From positions 124,001-188,000 of the forward strand of contig NZ_SRPJ01000002.1 of the NCBI RefSeq assembly GCF_004785665.1: 64,000 nucleotides of DNA. The letters are read 5' to 3'. This document shows, piece by piece, positions 37,423-45,832 of the stretch (the first letter of the stretch is position 1; each line of letters starts with the position of its first letter). Below the pieces are notes generated by a model that searched no databases, was not told where the DNA came from, and saw nothing but the letters and a program-made list of their open reading frames with translations. The position numbers and the translations under genes were made by a program. The stretch comes from Staphylococcus pragensis (lineage in GTDB: Bacteria; Bacillota; Bacilli; Staphylococcales; Staphylococcaceae).

Positions 37423-38033
37423 TATGGTTGAAGATAAATACACTTCTTACCAGGTTCATTAAAACTACGTTCCATTGTTGCTTTACCAATCTTAATGACT
37501 TGAAAGCGATTTGGAACAATAGCAGGAAAGATAAATTTACGAAATACATGACTCCATAATGGATCAATATAATAGTAATAGTTCTCGTCATAGCCAATTA
37601 ACAACGTTACGTGAATATTAGAAACTAACTCAGTTGTTGTATTATCAAATTTAAACTTTTTGCGGTCAGGTGCATCGCCAAGACTCGTATGATACATAAT
37701 AACAGGTTGTCCTTGGTCAAGTATGGATTCTAACTCAGTTAAATCTGTACCTGTACCGTCAACGAAGCGGTTATCAAATGTTTGTAAATAGGGAACGTAG
37801 GCATCTGGAAAGATGGTTTGATGATGTCCAAATTTAATCAATAGTTGATGACCGACATAACCTTTATGGGGATTATTCGGATGCGTTGGCCAACGTTTCA
37901 TAATGTCTGTTGCCTTAACGTCATAATGATTATATTGAAGTAACATAGCTGCTGAAACGCCTTCACATCCCATCACCATAGGAATAGGAAATAATTGGCT
38001 AATCGGTTTTACAGGTAATATGGTTTTCTTCAT
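37422..38033 (-). CDS. C39-like (peptidase_C39_2) cysteine protease family protein
   Basis: 203 residues. The papain-like signature has Cys23 in MGCEGVSAAMLLQYN and a later histidine in NIHVTLLIGYDENYYYYIDPL, the catalytic Cys/His pattern of the C39_2 family. There is no clear signal peptide, although residues 1-20 are mildly hydrophobic. No lantibiotic or ABC partner is nearby, so a bacteriocin-leader protease role is not supported. GAAGGAGAACC precedes the ATG. Function is unknown. Confidence 0.8.
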   Translation of the reverse strand: MKKTILPVKPISQLFPIPMVMGCEGVSAAMLLQYNHYDVKATDIMKRWPTHPNNPHKGYVGHQLLIKFGHHQTIFPDAYVPYLQTFDNRFVDGTGTDLTELESILDQGQPVIMYHTSLGDAPDRKKFKFDNTTTELVSNIHVTLLIGYDENYYYYIDPLWSHVFRKFIFPAIVPNRFQVIKIGKATMERSFNEPGKKCIYLQP

Positions 38034-38184
38034 ATTGGTTCTCCTTCATTCACTCGTAACATGTTGCGCGCGTTCTTTTTAAAGTAAATTCATTATATAC
38101 CCTCGCAGGTCTTTCGTATATTGATTTGAACTGGGTATATAATAGTTAATAGTTTAAATTTTGTTTTTTAAAAAGGAGGACAAA

Positions 38185-38661
38185 ATGAACTACCGTTTTA
38201 AAGATTTAAAAAAATTAAAGATTGTAGGAATAAAACGCAGATTCAGTAACGGAAAAGAGATGCAACATGGCATTCCAGAATTTTGGCAAGAAGTAAATGA
38301 TAAACAATTAACTGAAGACATCATTGGAAAAAGCAACCATCAATTATCAGGAATATTAGGTATTTGTCGTGCACTAGACAATGGAGAAATGGAATATATG
38401 ATTGGTGTACCTACTAATGAAGACGTTGATGATGAGGGCACTTATGAATTAATAGAGTTAGATGCTCAAACGTATATTGTTTTTGACGCTATTGGCAAAG
38501 TGCCTCAAGCTGTTAAAGAGACAATTGCACAAATTCATCAACACGTCTTACCACAACTTGATGTCACAGTTAAACGAGCACCGTTTTTTGAACATTATTT
38601 ACCGGGAAATACTCAAAGTGATGATTATATTACAGAAATTTGGATGCCTATTTCTCGCTAA
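38185..38661 (+). CDS. GyrI-like effector-binding domain protein
   Basis: 158 residues. The whole protein is a single GyrI/AraC effector-binding fold, beginning KLKIVGIKRRFSNGKEM, with GICRALDNGEMEYMIGVP and a C-terminal FFEHYLPGNTQSDDYITEIW-type strand. There is no DNA-binding domain. Proteins of this form bind small amphipathic molecules or protect gyrase. The ATG at 38185 is preferred because AAAGGAGGAC lies just upstream. The frame at 38161 starts ahead of that site. Confidence 0.8.
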   Translation: MNYRFKDLKKLKIVGIKRRFSNGKEMQHGIPEFWQEVNDKQLTEDIIGKSNHQLSGILGICRALDNGEMEYMIGVPTNEDVDDEGTYELIELDAQTYIVFDAIGKVPQAVKETIAQIHQHVLPQLDVTVKRAPFFEHYLPGNTQSDDYITEIWMPISR

Positions 38662-38733
38662 TCATTGAAAAAATGATTCCATTGTCATGCTTATATACAA
38701 AGATACATCACAATAGAATCATTAATGAATCAA

Positions 38734-38985
38734 TTATTTACGGACAGCATGAACGATATAGTTCATGTTGTTTTTATGTTTGCGCATTGTTTTAAACATT
38801 CTTAAAAACATTGGTCGATTGGTAGGTTTTAAGGCATTTTTAATAATCTTAAGTGTACCCATAATGCCTTCATCACTAATCATTCCAGGAGGCGACATTG
38901 TAAGCATCGCTGCATTCAAGATAATATCAAAATTGTTATCTTCAAAGGGTAATTTCGCAGCATTTGCTTGTGGTAAACAAATAGG
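38734..38985 (-). pseudogene. C-terminal remnant of a class I SAM-dependent methyltransferase
   Basis: The frame encodes ANAAKLPFEDNNFDIILNAA, the acidic post-motif region of class I methyltransferases, followed by a helix (DEGIMGTLKIIKNALKP). The Rossmann motif I part (GxGxG) is missing. Upstream, the open frame runs straight through the terminator of the neighbouring exporter gene, so its first 25 or so residues are not real. There is no ribosome binding site. It is a decayed, 5'-truncated gene. The right boundary is approximate. Confidence 0.6.
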
Positions 38986-39039
38986 TTTCTCTACATGTAT
39001 TTGTCGAAAAGTTATAACAAAATAATGAATAAATAAAAA

Positions 39040-39077
39040 TGGCAAAGTAATCTCTTGAATCAAGATTACTTTGCCAA
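39040..39077 (-). terminator. terminator after the Bcr/CflA exporter gene
   Basis: TGGCAAAGTAATCT pairs perfectly with AGATTACTTTGCCA. On the minus strand it is followed by TTTTTATTTATT. Confidence 0.88.
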
Positions 39078-39084
39078 ACTCATT

Positions 39085-40287
39085 CTAAATATTTTTTCGA
39101 TTGTGATGTCTAAAATAAATCATTTGAAGGGCGATTAATAATATAGCTGTGATTGTAATAACTAGAACATACGGCATAATATTATATTCCCCTTTTAAAC
39201 CAACTATAGGAGAAATAATGCCGCCAAGGATAAATTGAAATAGCCCTAATAAACTTGAAGCATTACCACTTCCACCTGTACGTTCTTCCATAGCCATAGA
39301 GAATCCGAGAGGACCAACAGAAGCTACTGGACAAACATTTAAGAAGAAAGCAATTAGTAATATCCATAAAGGACCATGTAAAAGAAGGGTCATTGTAATG
39401 AATACAACGCCAATAATTTGAATTAAAGTTAAATATATAAACAAACGATAACGATGAATATATGTAACTAATATAGCAACACTTTGGCTGACAACGATAA
39501 GTCCTATGCCGTTAATTGCAATCATTATACTATATTGCAAAGGTGTCATATGATAAATCTTCTGAGTGATGAATGGTGAAGCAGATGAAAAGCTAAACAA
39601 CATGACGTAAGTTAAACCTTGTAAGAACATAGGAATAACGAAACCTGGCTTTCTTAACAACTGCCCGAAATCTAAGAAAATGGCTTTGAAATTTAATCTA
39701 CGAGCTTCATCTTTAACCGTTGAAGGCATATTCAACGCAAAGCCACTTAAAATCACGAGACTAATAATAGTTAGGATAACGAAAATGATTCTCCATGAAC
39801 CTAGTGTTAATGATAAGCCACCAAGTAGGGGAGCAATAATCGTTATAATACCGTTAACCACCATGAGTGAAGCTAGAAATTTAGCAAGTAAGTCACCTGT
39901 ATATTTTTCTCCTGCAAAAGCTTTAGCAATAACGATAATACCACCTGCTGTCAATCCTTGAACCAAACGTATAATAATGAATGACGAGAGGTGCGTTACA
40001 AAGATAGAACTTACAGAGGTTAAGAGAAAGATACATAAAGTGATAATACCTGTTTTTTTATATCCAAACGCATCTGCTAAAGGTCCTAATAAGAATTGAC
40101 CTAATGCTAACCCAATCATTGTAAATGATAAAGTCAACTGCACTTCAGAAGTAGAAGAACCAAAGTGATGTTGCACTGTAGGTAACGCAGGCGAGTACAT
40201 ATCAATAATCATTGGACCAAAGGCAGTCATGCTACCTAAAACAATAATTAAAAACAAGGGGAGTTTCGTGCTTGTTGTATTCTGCAT
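39085..40287 (-). CDS. Bcr/CflA-family multidrug efflux MFS transporter
   Basis: 400 residues, 12 membrane segments. The start LGSMTAFGPMIIDMYSPALP and the loop 2-3 motif FLLGPLADAFGYKKT are diagnostic of Bcr/CflA DHA1 transporters. The later part contains FFLNVCPVASVGPLGFSMAM. Substrates of the family include bicyclomycin and chloramphenicol, but the substrate here is unknown. AAGGAG lies 7 bases before the ATG. Confidence 0.87.
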   Translation of the reverse strand: MQNTTSTKLPLFLIIVLGSMTAFGPMIIDMYSPALPTVQHHFGSSTSEVQLTLSFTMIGLALGQFLLGPLADAFGYKKTGIITLCIFLLTSVSSIFVTHLSSFIIIRLVQGLTAGGIIVIAKAFAGEKYTGDLLAKFLASLMVVNGIITIIAPLLGGLSLTLGSWRIIFVILTIISLVILSGFALNMPSTVKDEARRLNFKAIFLDFGQLLRKPGFVIPMFLQGLTYVMLFSFSSASPFITQKIYHMTPLQYSIMIAINGIGLIVVSQSVAILVTYIHRYRLFIYLTLIQIIGVVFITMTLLLHGPLWILLIAFFLNVCPVASVGPLGFSMAMEERTGGSGNASSLLGLFQFILGGIISPIVGLKGEYNIMPYVLVITITAILLIALQMIYFRHHNRKNI

Positions 40288-40436
40288 ATAGAATCTCCTT
40301 GAAAAGATTTGTAAATTACATTATATCGGTTTTTCAAACATTTGTAAGTTATAAAAATAGTTTTATTAAATTAAGGAATAAAAAATTGAAGTTTGCATAG
40401 GTAGGGGAAGTAGGGGCCTCGTAAATTCGGAGTTGA

Positions 40437-40442
40437 TATAAT
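40437..40442 (+). promoter_or_regulatory. probable -10 of the Fst-type toxin mRNA
   Basis: A perfect TATAAT sits 56 bp before the toxin start codon. No good -35 is seen, so the promoter call is tentative. Confidence 0.4.
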
Positions 40443-40495
40443 ATATAAGTCATCGTTTTACTTCTATGCTGTAATTAACATGGAAGGAGGTGACA

Positions 40496-40517
40496 TCATG
40501 TTCAGCATCATATTTGT
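40496..40517. repeat. direct repeat copy 1 (toxin start region)
   Basis: 22 bp containing AGCATCATATTTGT. It recurs at 40667-40688 with 20 of 22 identities. In par-type loci such repeats let the antisense RNA pair with the toxin mRNA at the translation start. Confidence 0.7.
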
Positions 40518-40593
40518 ATCTGTAATAGCTCCTATAGTAGTAGGAGTTGTACTCACCTCATATTCTTATTGGCTGAATAAGCGTGATAAATAA
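40498..40593 (+). CDS. Fst/PepA1-type type I toxin peptide, 31 aa
   Basis: A 31-residue peptide: short N-terminus MFSIIFVSVIAPIVVGVV, one membrane helix, then SYSYWLNKRDK with a basic tail. The pattern of a hydrophobic helix containing IAP, then YWL and a charged end, is that of the Fst/Ldr/PepA1 membrane toxins of Gram-positive type I toxin-antitoxin systems. A strong AAGGAGGTGAC precedes the ATG. A GC-rich hairpin and an oppositely oriented promoter lie downstream, as in the par locus. The toxin inserts in the cell's own membrane when not silenced by the antisense RNA. Confidence 0.82.
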   Translation: MFSIIFVSVIAPIVVGVVLTSYSYWLNKRDK

Positions 40594-40623
40594 TTAAACG
40601 ACGACATAGTCAATACACCAAAA

Positions 40624-40658
40624 GAGCCCGATAACTATTCGCAGTAGTTATCGGGCTC
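40624..40658. terminator. bidirectional terminator shared by toxin mRNA and antisense RNA
   Basis: GAGCCCGATAACTA pairs perfectly with TAGTTATCGGGCTC around a 7-nt loop. On the minus strand it is followed by TTTTGG. Confidence 0.85.
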
Positions 40659-40666
40659 GGTGTTTG

Positions 40667-40688
40667 TCATGCTTAGCATCATATTTGT
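40667..40688. repeat. direct repeat copy 2 (antisense RNA 5' region)
   Basis: Partner of 40496-40517, same orientation. It shares AGCATCATATTTGT exactly and differs at two positions upstream. Confidence 0.7.
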
Positions 40689-40695
40689 TACTTGT

Positions 40696-40725
40696 ATTAT
40701 AACATCATAGTAGATTTGAATGCAA
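40696..40725 (-). promoter_or_regulatory. promoter of the antisense RNA
   Basis: On the minus strand a -35 TTGCAT (40725-40720) is 18 bp from a perfect -10 TATAAT (40701-40696). Confidence 0.7.
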
Positions 40726-40772
40726 AAATTAGTACCTTGTAAGATGAAATGCGGTTTTAGTCTAACAAATTA

Positions 40773-41549
40773 CTATTGATTGGTTGCGTCTTTAGCACCA
40801 TTAATTAGACTATCTAATTTATTTTTAATGTCGTCCACTTTCGTATTCACATCATTTAATAAGCTATCTACTTTACCTTGATTTTCATTATTTTGCTGCG
40901 CATTGTTAGCTTCTTTTAATTTATTAACTTGCTCTTGATAAAACTGAGTCAATTTAGAATCATTATTATTTTCTTCATTATTCTTCAGTTTGTTAATCTC
41001 ATCTTGAATTTGTGAAATACGTGAATCGCTATCAATTTTGTCTTTGATATCGTTTTTAGCTTTTTCCACTTGGCTTTGAATGATATCTTTTTGATCGTTG
41101 ACTTGGTTTTCATAGTTTTTAGAAACTTTATTAGGATCATTGCTAACTTTTTCATCTTCGCCACTCATATGATTAACAATTGCTTTCGTAGCAAAGATAG
41201 CAATAATCACTAATAGAATCGCTATAATCGCAATTAACCATTTTTTAGATTTTCGATTTTTCTCATTTTCTTCTTCTAATTGTTGTTCACGACGGAAATC
41301 ACGTTCATTATAATAACGTTCACCATGGTCATCATAGAAGTCATCACGACGATGGTCATCACGAGACGCATAGTCTTCACGATATCTTGGATCTTCTGAC
41401 TCAGGACGACGTTGACCATTTTGCTGGCGATAGCCGTCATCATTTTGTCTACGCTCTTGACGATAACGTGCGTCCTTATTGTGTTTAGAAGGTTGACGAT
41501 ATTGGTCATCGTATTTATAAGATTCTTTATATTTATCTGTACGTTTCAT
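40773..41549 (-). CDS. single-pass membrane protein with charged N-terminus and coiled-coil exterior
   Basis: 258 residues. Residues 1-103 are very hydrophilic and rich in Arg, Asp, Tyr and Gln (YRQQNGQRRPESEDPRYRED). One membrane helix (about 107-125, WLIAIIAILLVIIAIFATKA) follows. The outer 130 residues are heptad-like with many Asn, Lys and Glu, probably a coiled coil. No family is recognised. The start at 41549 follows GAGGTG, and a GTG inside that site is rejected. It is 20 bp downstream of glycerate kinase, so probably co-transcribed. Confidence 0.78.
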   Translation of the reverse strand: MKRTDKYKESYKYDDQYRQPSKHNKDARYRQERRQNDDGYRQQNGQRRPESEDPRYREDYASRDDHRRDDFYDDHGERYYNERDFRREQQLEEENEKNRKSKKWLIAIIAILLVIIAIFATKAIVNHMSGEDEKVSNDPNKVSKNYENQVNDQKDIIQSQVEKAKNDIKDKIDSDSRISQIQDEINKLKNNEENNNDSKLTQFYQEQVNKLKEANNAQQNNENQGKVDSLLNDVNTKVDDIKNKLDSLINGAKDATNQ

Positions 41550-41569
41550 GTTGGTCACCTCATTAATAT

Positions 41570-42724
41570 TTATTTTTTCATTATTTGTTGGAGTAATCGT
41601 GCCACATTTTCCGCGGTACGTTGAATATTGTGTTTCCCATTAGTTAATAAATCATCTATCTCCATAGGTTGTTCGATGATGCTAAAGGCACTGTCAATCC
41701 CATGCTCATAAACTGCTTCATAGCCATCTCCTAAGCTACCACAAATCGCTACGACAGGTATATCATACTGTTTTGCTGCTTGTGCTACACCAATAGGCTT
41801 CTTGCCATAAATGGTTTGTGCATCCATTTTGCCTTCTCCAGTGATGACTAAATCGGCATCTTTTACTCTCTTTGAAAATTGAGTTTCCTTGAGAACGATA
41901 TCGATTCCTTTAGATAGGGAAGCATTTGAGAAAAATGCTAGAATACCTGCACCTAAACCACCAGCCGCACCGGCACCAGGTACATCTTTAACATTTTTAT
42001 CAATATCTCTTTCAATCATATCATGATAGGTAGTTAGGGCGGAATCCAACTTTGGTATCATCTTATCTGTCGCACCTTTTTGAGGACCATAAACAGCGGT
42101 TGCGCCATTATCACCTAATAAAGGATTAGTCACATCACAAGCGACTTCAAACTGTATATGATTTAGGCGTGAATCAAATTGAGAGATATCAATATGTGCT
42201 AGTTGTGAAAGATAACCGCCACCTAAAGGTAATGTTTCCTCATTTTCATCTAAAAATTGAACACCGAGGGCGGCAAGCATACCACTGCCACCGTCATTCG
42301 TCGCACTTCCACCAATTCCTAAAATAATCTTTGAAACGCCATGATCAATCGCATCTTTAATCAGTTCTCCTACACCAAAGGTCGACGTCTTTAATGGATT
42401 ACGTTCATGAGGTTTAAGTAAATCTAAACCAGAAGCGGCTGCCATTTCTATGATTGCTACATTATTATCTTGTGAGCGGGCGTAACTTGCTTCAATCTCC
42501 CGATGTAGGGGGTCATGAACTTTAACTTTATATGTTTCAGCGTTTAATGCTTCCCTTAATGCGTCAGTGGTGCCTTCACCACCATCTGCCATAGGAATAA
42601 TGTCATAGTTGATTGTTTTATTAAATATTTTTTGAAAGCCACATTGAATGGCTAAACCAGCTTCTTTAGCTGACATGCTTTCTTTAAATGAATCAGTTGC
42701 AATTACAATTTTACTGATTGGCAT
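41570..42724 (-). CDS. glxK: glycerate kinase
   Basis: 384 residues of the GckA/GlxK type II glycerate kinase family. It starts KIVIATDSFKESMSAKEA and has PMADGGEGTTDALREAL, GIGGSATNDGGSGMLAALG and VITGEGKMDAQTIYGKKP, all family signatures. It phosphorylates D-glycerate to a phosphoglycerate that feeds glycolysis. AGGGTGAGG precedes the ATG. It is the first gene of a likely two-gene operon with the coiled-coil membrane protein. Confidence 0.9.
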   Translation of the reverse strand: MPISKIVIATDSFKESMSAKEAGLAIQCGFQKIFNKTINYDIIPMADGGEGTTDALREALNAETYKVKVHDPLHREIEASYARSQDNNVAIIEMAAASGLDLLKPHERNPLKTSTFGVGELIKDAIDHGVSKIILGIGGSATNDGGSGMLAALGVQFLDENEETLPLGGGYLSQLAHIDISQFDSRLNHIQFEVACDVTNPLLGDNGATAVYGPQKGATDKMIPKLDSALTTYHDMIERDIDKNVKDVPGAGAAGGLGAGILAFFSNASLSKGIDIVLKETQFSKRVKDADLVITGEGKMDAQTIYGKKPIGVAQAAKQYDIPVVAICGSLGDGYEAVYEHGIDSAFSIIEQPMEIDDLLTNGKHNIQRTAENVARLLQQIMKK

Positions 42725-42830
42725 ATCCTCACCCTTTAAATAATGGTTAATTTATAAAAATGGTATATAATAATATTTAAAATTAAAATTTATTAGATAA
42801 GTCTTCCTAAGTTATAAGAAGGAGAGAGAA

Positions 42831-44318
42831 ATGTTTAGATTAAAACAACACGAATTATACATCTGGTTAATAGGTTTATTAATCTTCTACTGTTACATCG
42901 CATTGATGATGCCTCTACATAGTTCGGATTGGTTTTGGGGCAGTCATCAAGGGATGCAAGCTATGATTACTCATTTTAAATATATTGATGGTGATTATAT
43001 AAGTAATGTCTTGGCATTTGCTATCACACAATCTGTAACATTGCGCGTTGTCTCATATGGCATCATTTCTATACTTTTTGTCCTAATGTTGCTTAAATTC
43101 GTGACATATACATTTTCAACTAATACATTCATTTTAATCATTCTCTTCATATTTATTATACCCGATTCAATTTTTGCGCAAAGCTATGGCAATTTTGAAT
43201 TATTTTATAGTTATGTATTTGGGACTTGCATCGCACTCTATATTTTACATTTTGCAATTTCAACTTTTATTGTTGAAAATGAGTTCAACTTTGGGAATGT
43301 CTGTTTATTTTGGATAGCCTGTGTCATAGGTCAATGGTTTGCGGAAACACTCACTTTCTATAATGTCATGATATTGTTGAGCGCAATATTCATTTACTTC
43401 ATTTGGAAGCGGAAGCTCAACTATAACCTATTAATAGGCTTTATGTTAACGTTGTGTGGTACATTGATCATGTTATGTAATGAAACCTACATTCATTACT
43501 TTATCAATATCGAGAATTTACGCGCTCAGATAGATGAATTAGGATTCTTTCATAAAATAAAACTGACATTATTTGAACAGTTACCTCAATACATATTTTT
43601 CAATCATATCTTTTTAATAAGTGTAATTGCTATTGTTTTAATTATATTATTGATAAATAATGTCGCTTTCAAAGAGTGGACTAAATATAAACGGTTAGTG
43701 TTAATATTTGGGATTAGCGCATTACCTATATACAAAATATTGATTTATGACCCTTTCAACTTGAAACAATTGGCTATCTTATATAGCTATGGCTTCGTCA
43801 ATATTATCATCTGCCTTATATTCTATATTAGTGTGTTTATAGCGAGTTTCCATATAGTTAAAAATCATTATATGCGCGTTGTTATAGGAGGTATAGGCAT
43901 TTCAATTATTCTTAATGCGATTCCTGTATTTTTAATTGGAAAAGTAGTGCCACAATATTTCTTTATTATATATACTTTATGGTGTCTACTTGCCGTTATT
44001 CTTCTAACTACACTAGGTAGACTAACCACAACTATTTTCAACATACTTAAATTATTAAATATATTATTAATGGTAGTTTATATGATTGTTTGTACGACGC
44101 TTTATATTGAAAATGATAAACGATTAGAGTCTATACATACACAAATAGGTAAGCATAAAAATGAACTGGTCATCCATCATTTACCATTTGAAACATACTT
44201 TAGTGGTATGACGCCAACCAGTGAAATTGATAAAGACAACTTCAAAGAATATCATCACATTCCTAATAATAAAAAAATAAAAGTAATGCCGTTTGAAATT
44301 ATAGAAACAAACGACTAA
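42831..44318 (+). CDS. multi-pass membrane protein, GT-C glycosyltransferase-like (DUF6056-like)
   Basis: 495 residues and about 11-12 membrane segments. The first outer loop carries HSSDWFWGSHQGMQAM and DGDYISNVLAFAIT, the acidic-aromatic pattern seen in GT-C type glycosyltransferases and DUF6056 proteins. The C-terminal 60 residues are soluble. It is followed after 11 bp by a GtrA flippase gene, so the pair probably modifies a surface glycopolymer or lipid with a sugar. The acceptor and donor are unknown. AAGGAGAGAG precedes the ATG. Confidence 0.72.
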   Translation: MFRLKQHELYIWLIGLLIFYCYIALMMPLHSSDWFWGSHQGMQAMITHFKYIDGDYISNVLAFAITQSVTLRVVSYGIISILFVLMLLKFVTYTFSTNTFILIILFIFIIPDSIFAQSYGNFELFYSYVFGTCIALYILHFAISTFIVENEFNFGNVCLFWIACVIGQWFAETLTFYNVMILLSAIFIYFIWKRKLNYNLLIGFMLTLCGTLIMLCNETYIHYFINIENLRAQIDELGFFHKIKLTLFEQLPQYIFFNHIFLISVIAIVLIILLINNVAFKEWTKYKRLVLIFGISALPIYKILIYDPFNLKQLAILYSYGFVNIIICLIFYISVFIASFHIVKNHYMRVVIGGIGISIILNAIPVFLIGKVVPQYFFIIYTLWCLLAVILLTTLGRLTTTIFNILKLLNILLMVVYMIVCTTLYIENDKRLESIHTQIGKHKNELVIHHLPFETYFSGMTPTSEIDKDNFKEYHHIPNNKKIKVMPFEIIETND

Positions 44319-44329
44319 GGAGAATTATT

Positions 44330-44713
44330 ATGAAGTTAACAAAAACGCACTATGAAATTATAAAATTTGTGATAGTCGGTGGGATTAATACGCTTGATTA
44401 TTATCTCGTGTACTTAATATTATTAAAGTTATTTAATGTACATTATATGCTGAGTCATATTATAGGTTTTGTAGTGAGTTTTATTATTTCTTACTATTTA
44501 AATTGTTATTTTGTTTATAATGTAAAACCAACTTTGAAAAAGTTTTTAAGTTTCCCTTTAACACAAGTTGTGAATATGGGAATGCAAACATTATTCTTAT
44601 ATGTTTTTGTAAGATGGTTTAATTTTCCATCTGAAATCGCACCGTTTGTAGGATTAATTGTTACCATACCAATTACATTTATATTATCAAAATGGTTATT
44701 GCGTGATAAATAA
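44330..44713 (+). CDS. GtrA-family flippase-like membrane protein
   Basis: 127 residues, four membrane segments. It has the GtrA family features IIKFVIVGGINTLDYYLVYL, an SFIISYYLNCYFVY loop and a C-terminal WLLRDK. GtrA proteins are thought to move polyprenyl-phosphate-linked sugars across the membrane for surface polymer glycosylation. The usual neighbour GtrB (polyprenyl-phosphate glucosyltransferase) is not present here. AAGGAG precedes the start and the upstream gene ends 11 bp before it. Confidence 0.87.
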   Translation: MKLTKTHYEIIKFVIVGGINTLDYYLVYLILLKLFNVHYMLSHIIGFVVSFIISYYLNCYFVYNVKPTLKKFLSFPLTQVVNMGMQTLFLYVFVRWFNFPSEIAPFVGLIVTIPITFILSKWLLRDK

Positions 44714-44725
44714 ATTGTACTCATG

Positions 44726-44770
44726 CGCCTTTTAATGATCTAAACACAGATTCATTAGAGGGCGTTTTTT
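44726..44770 (+). terminator. terminator after gtrA-like gene
   Basis: CGCC...TAATGA pairs with TCATTA...GGCG and is followed by TTTTTT. Confidence 0.7.
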
Positions 44771-44912
44771 AGCGGTGGTTAATTGAATAATTAGGCTTAG
44801 CTAAAAAATAAATTAGCATATTTATACAAAAATTATAGAAATAAAAAAACGTTGTAATTCAAAAATTCATGGCTCATACTATTGATATTAACGCTTTTAA
44901 GGTGGGTAAAAG

Positions 44913-45782
44913 ATGTCTCAAAGTGAAAATCTAAAGTTAGCTCAAAGAGGCGCGTATCTAAGTTTAGTTGTATATATTATTCTATCCATTTCTAAATATA
45001 TTACCGGTTTTGTATACGATTCAGCAGCAGTAAGGGCAGACGCTTTAAATAATATGACCGATATTATAGTATCAATTGCGGTGATTGTAGGACTTAAGAT
45101 TTCTATCAAGCCGGCTGATAAGAACCATCCTTATGGCCATTTGAAATCTGAGAATATTTCAACATTATTAGTATCATTTATTATTATGTTTGTAGGGATA
45201 CAAGTTGTAATTGAAAATGCCCCTCGCATATTTACACATGAACATAACACACCTAATGCCATTACGATTGTTATCAGCTTAATCAGTGGTATCATAATGC
45301 TTGGTGTTTATGCAATTAACCATCGCTTAGCTAAAAAAACAAAAAGTAGTTCTTTAGATTCAGCAGCAAAAGACAATATGTCTGATGGGTTAGTAAGTAT
45401 TGGGACAGCAATTGGATTAGTATTTACTCAATTTGGATTATCTATTGTCGATGTTATTTTAGCCACACTATTAGGCTTACTCATTATTTATACTGGTTTC
45501 GGTATTTTCAAAGATTCTATCTTTGCTTTAAGCGATGGTTTTAATGAAAAGGATTTAGAAGATTATCGTAATGAGGTATTAGAAGTCAAAGATGTGAAAG
45601 ATGTAAAAAATGTAAAAGGCCGTTATCATGGCAGTAGTATCTTTTTAGATGTCACAATAGTGGTAGACGCACATTTATCATTACAAGAAGCGCATGAAAT
45701 CTGCGATAGAGTGGAGACCCATTTACATAGCGTAGGTAGTTCTTCAGTATATGTTCATCCAGAACCGGATACATTAGATTAA
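44913..45782 (+). CDS. cation diffusion facilitator metal exporter, MntE-like
   Basis: 289 residues with six membrane segments and a C-terminal cytoplasmic domain (about 205-289). Helix 2 reads RADALNNMTD at residues 41-50 and helix 5 reads KDNMSDGLVS. The Asn/Asp set without histidine is the pattern reported for manganese-type CDF exporters rather than zinc ones. The HPYGHLKSE motif follows helix 2. Manganese export is therefore the best guess, but iron, zinc or cobalt cannot be excluded. AAGGTGGG precedes the ATG. Confidence 0.82.
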   Translation: MSQSENLKLAQRGAYLSLVVYIILSISKYITGFVYDSAAVRADALNNMTDIIVSIAVIVGLKISIKPADKNHPYGHLKSENISTLLVSFIIMFVGIQVVIENAPRIFTHEHNTPNAITIVISLISGIIMLGVYAINHRLAKKTKSSSLDSAAKDNMSDGLVSIGTAIGLVFTQFGLSIVDVILATLLGLLIIYTGFGIFKDSIFALSDGFNEKDLEDYRNEVLEVKDVKDVKNVKGRYHGSSIFLDVTIVVDAHLSLQEAHEICDRVETHLHSVGSSSVYVHPEPDTLD

Positions 45783-45785
45783 ATA

Positions 45786-45829
45786 AAAAGGTTCACTATT
45801 GAGCAGAGAGCTTAACAGTGAACCTTTTA
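45786..45829. terminator. bidirectional terminator between CDF and IsaA/SceD-like genes
   Basis: AAAAGGTTCACT pairs with AGTGAACCTTTT, with A and T tracts on each side. Confidence 0.85.
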
Positions 45830-45832
45830 TCT

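Larger units (their letters stand above)
40620..40690 (-). ncRNA. candidate antisense antitoxin RNA (RNA II type) of the Fst-like locus
   Basis: It is inferred to start near 40690, about 7 bases after a minus-strand TATAAT, and to run through the complement of the second direct repeat into the shared terminator. The length of about 65-70 nt matches RNA II of par systems. Its 5' part would pair with the repeat at the toxin start codon, and the terminator stem gives the first contact. No RNA evidence is available. Confidence 0.65.

Noticed and set aside
37422..38033. C39-like protein as part of a bacteriocin export system
   Set aside because: There is no ABC transporter fusion, precursor peptide or immunity gene nearby.
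38672..38724. AATGATTC/GAATCATT inverted repeat after the GyrI-like gene as a terminator
   Set aside because: The stem is short and interrupted and there is no T-tract.
38985..39063. N-terminal part of the 109-codon open frame over the methyltransferase remnant
   Set aside because: It is encoded by the exporter's terminator hairpin and has no ribosome binding site.
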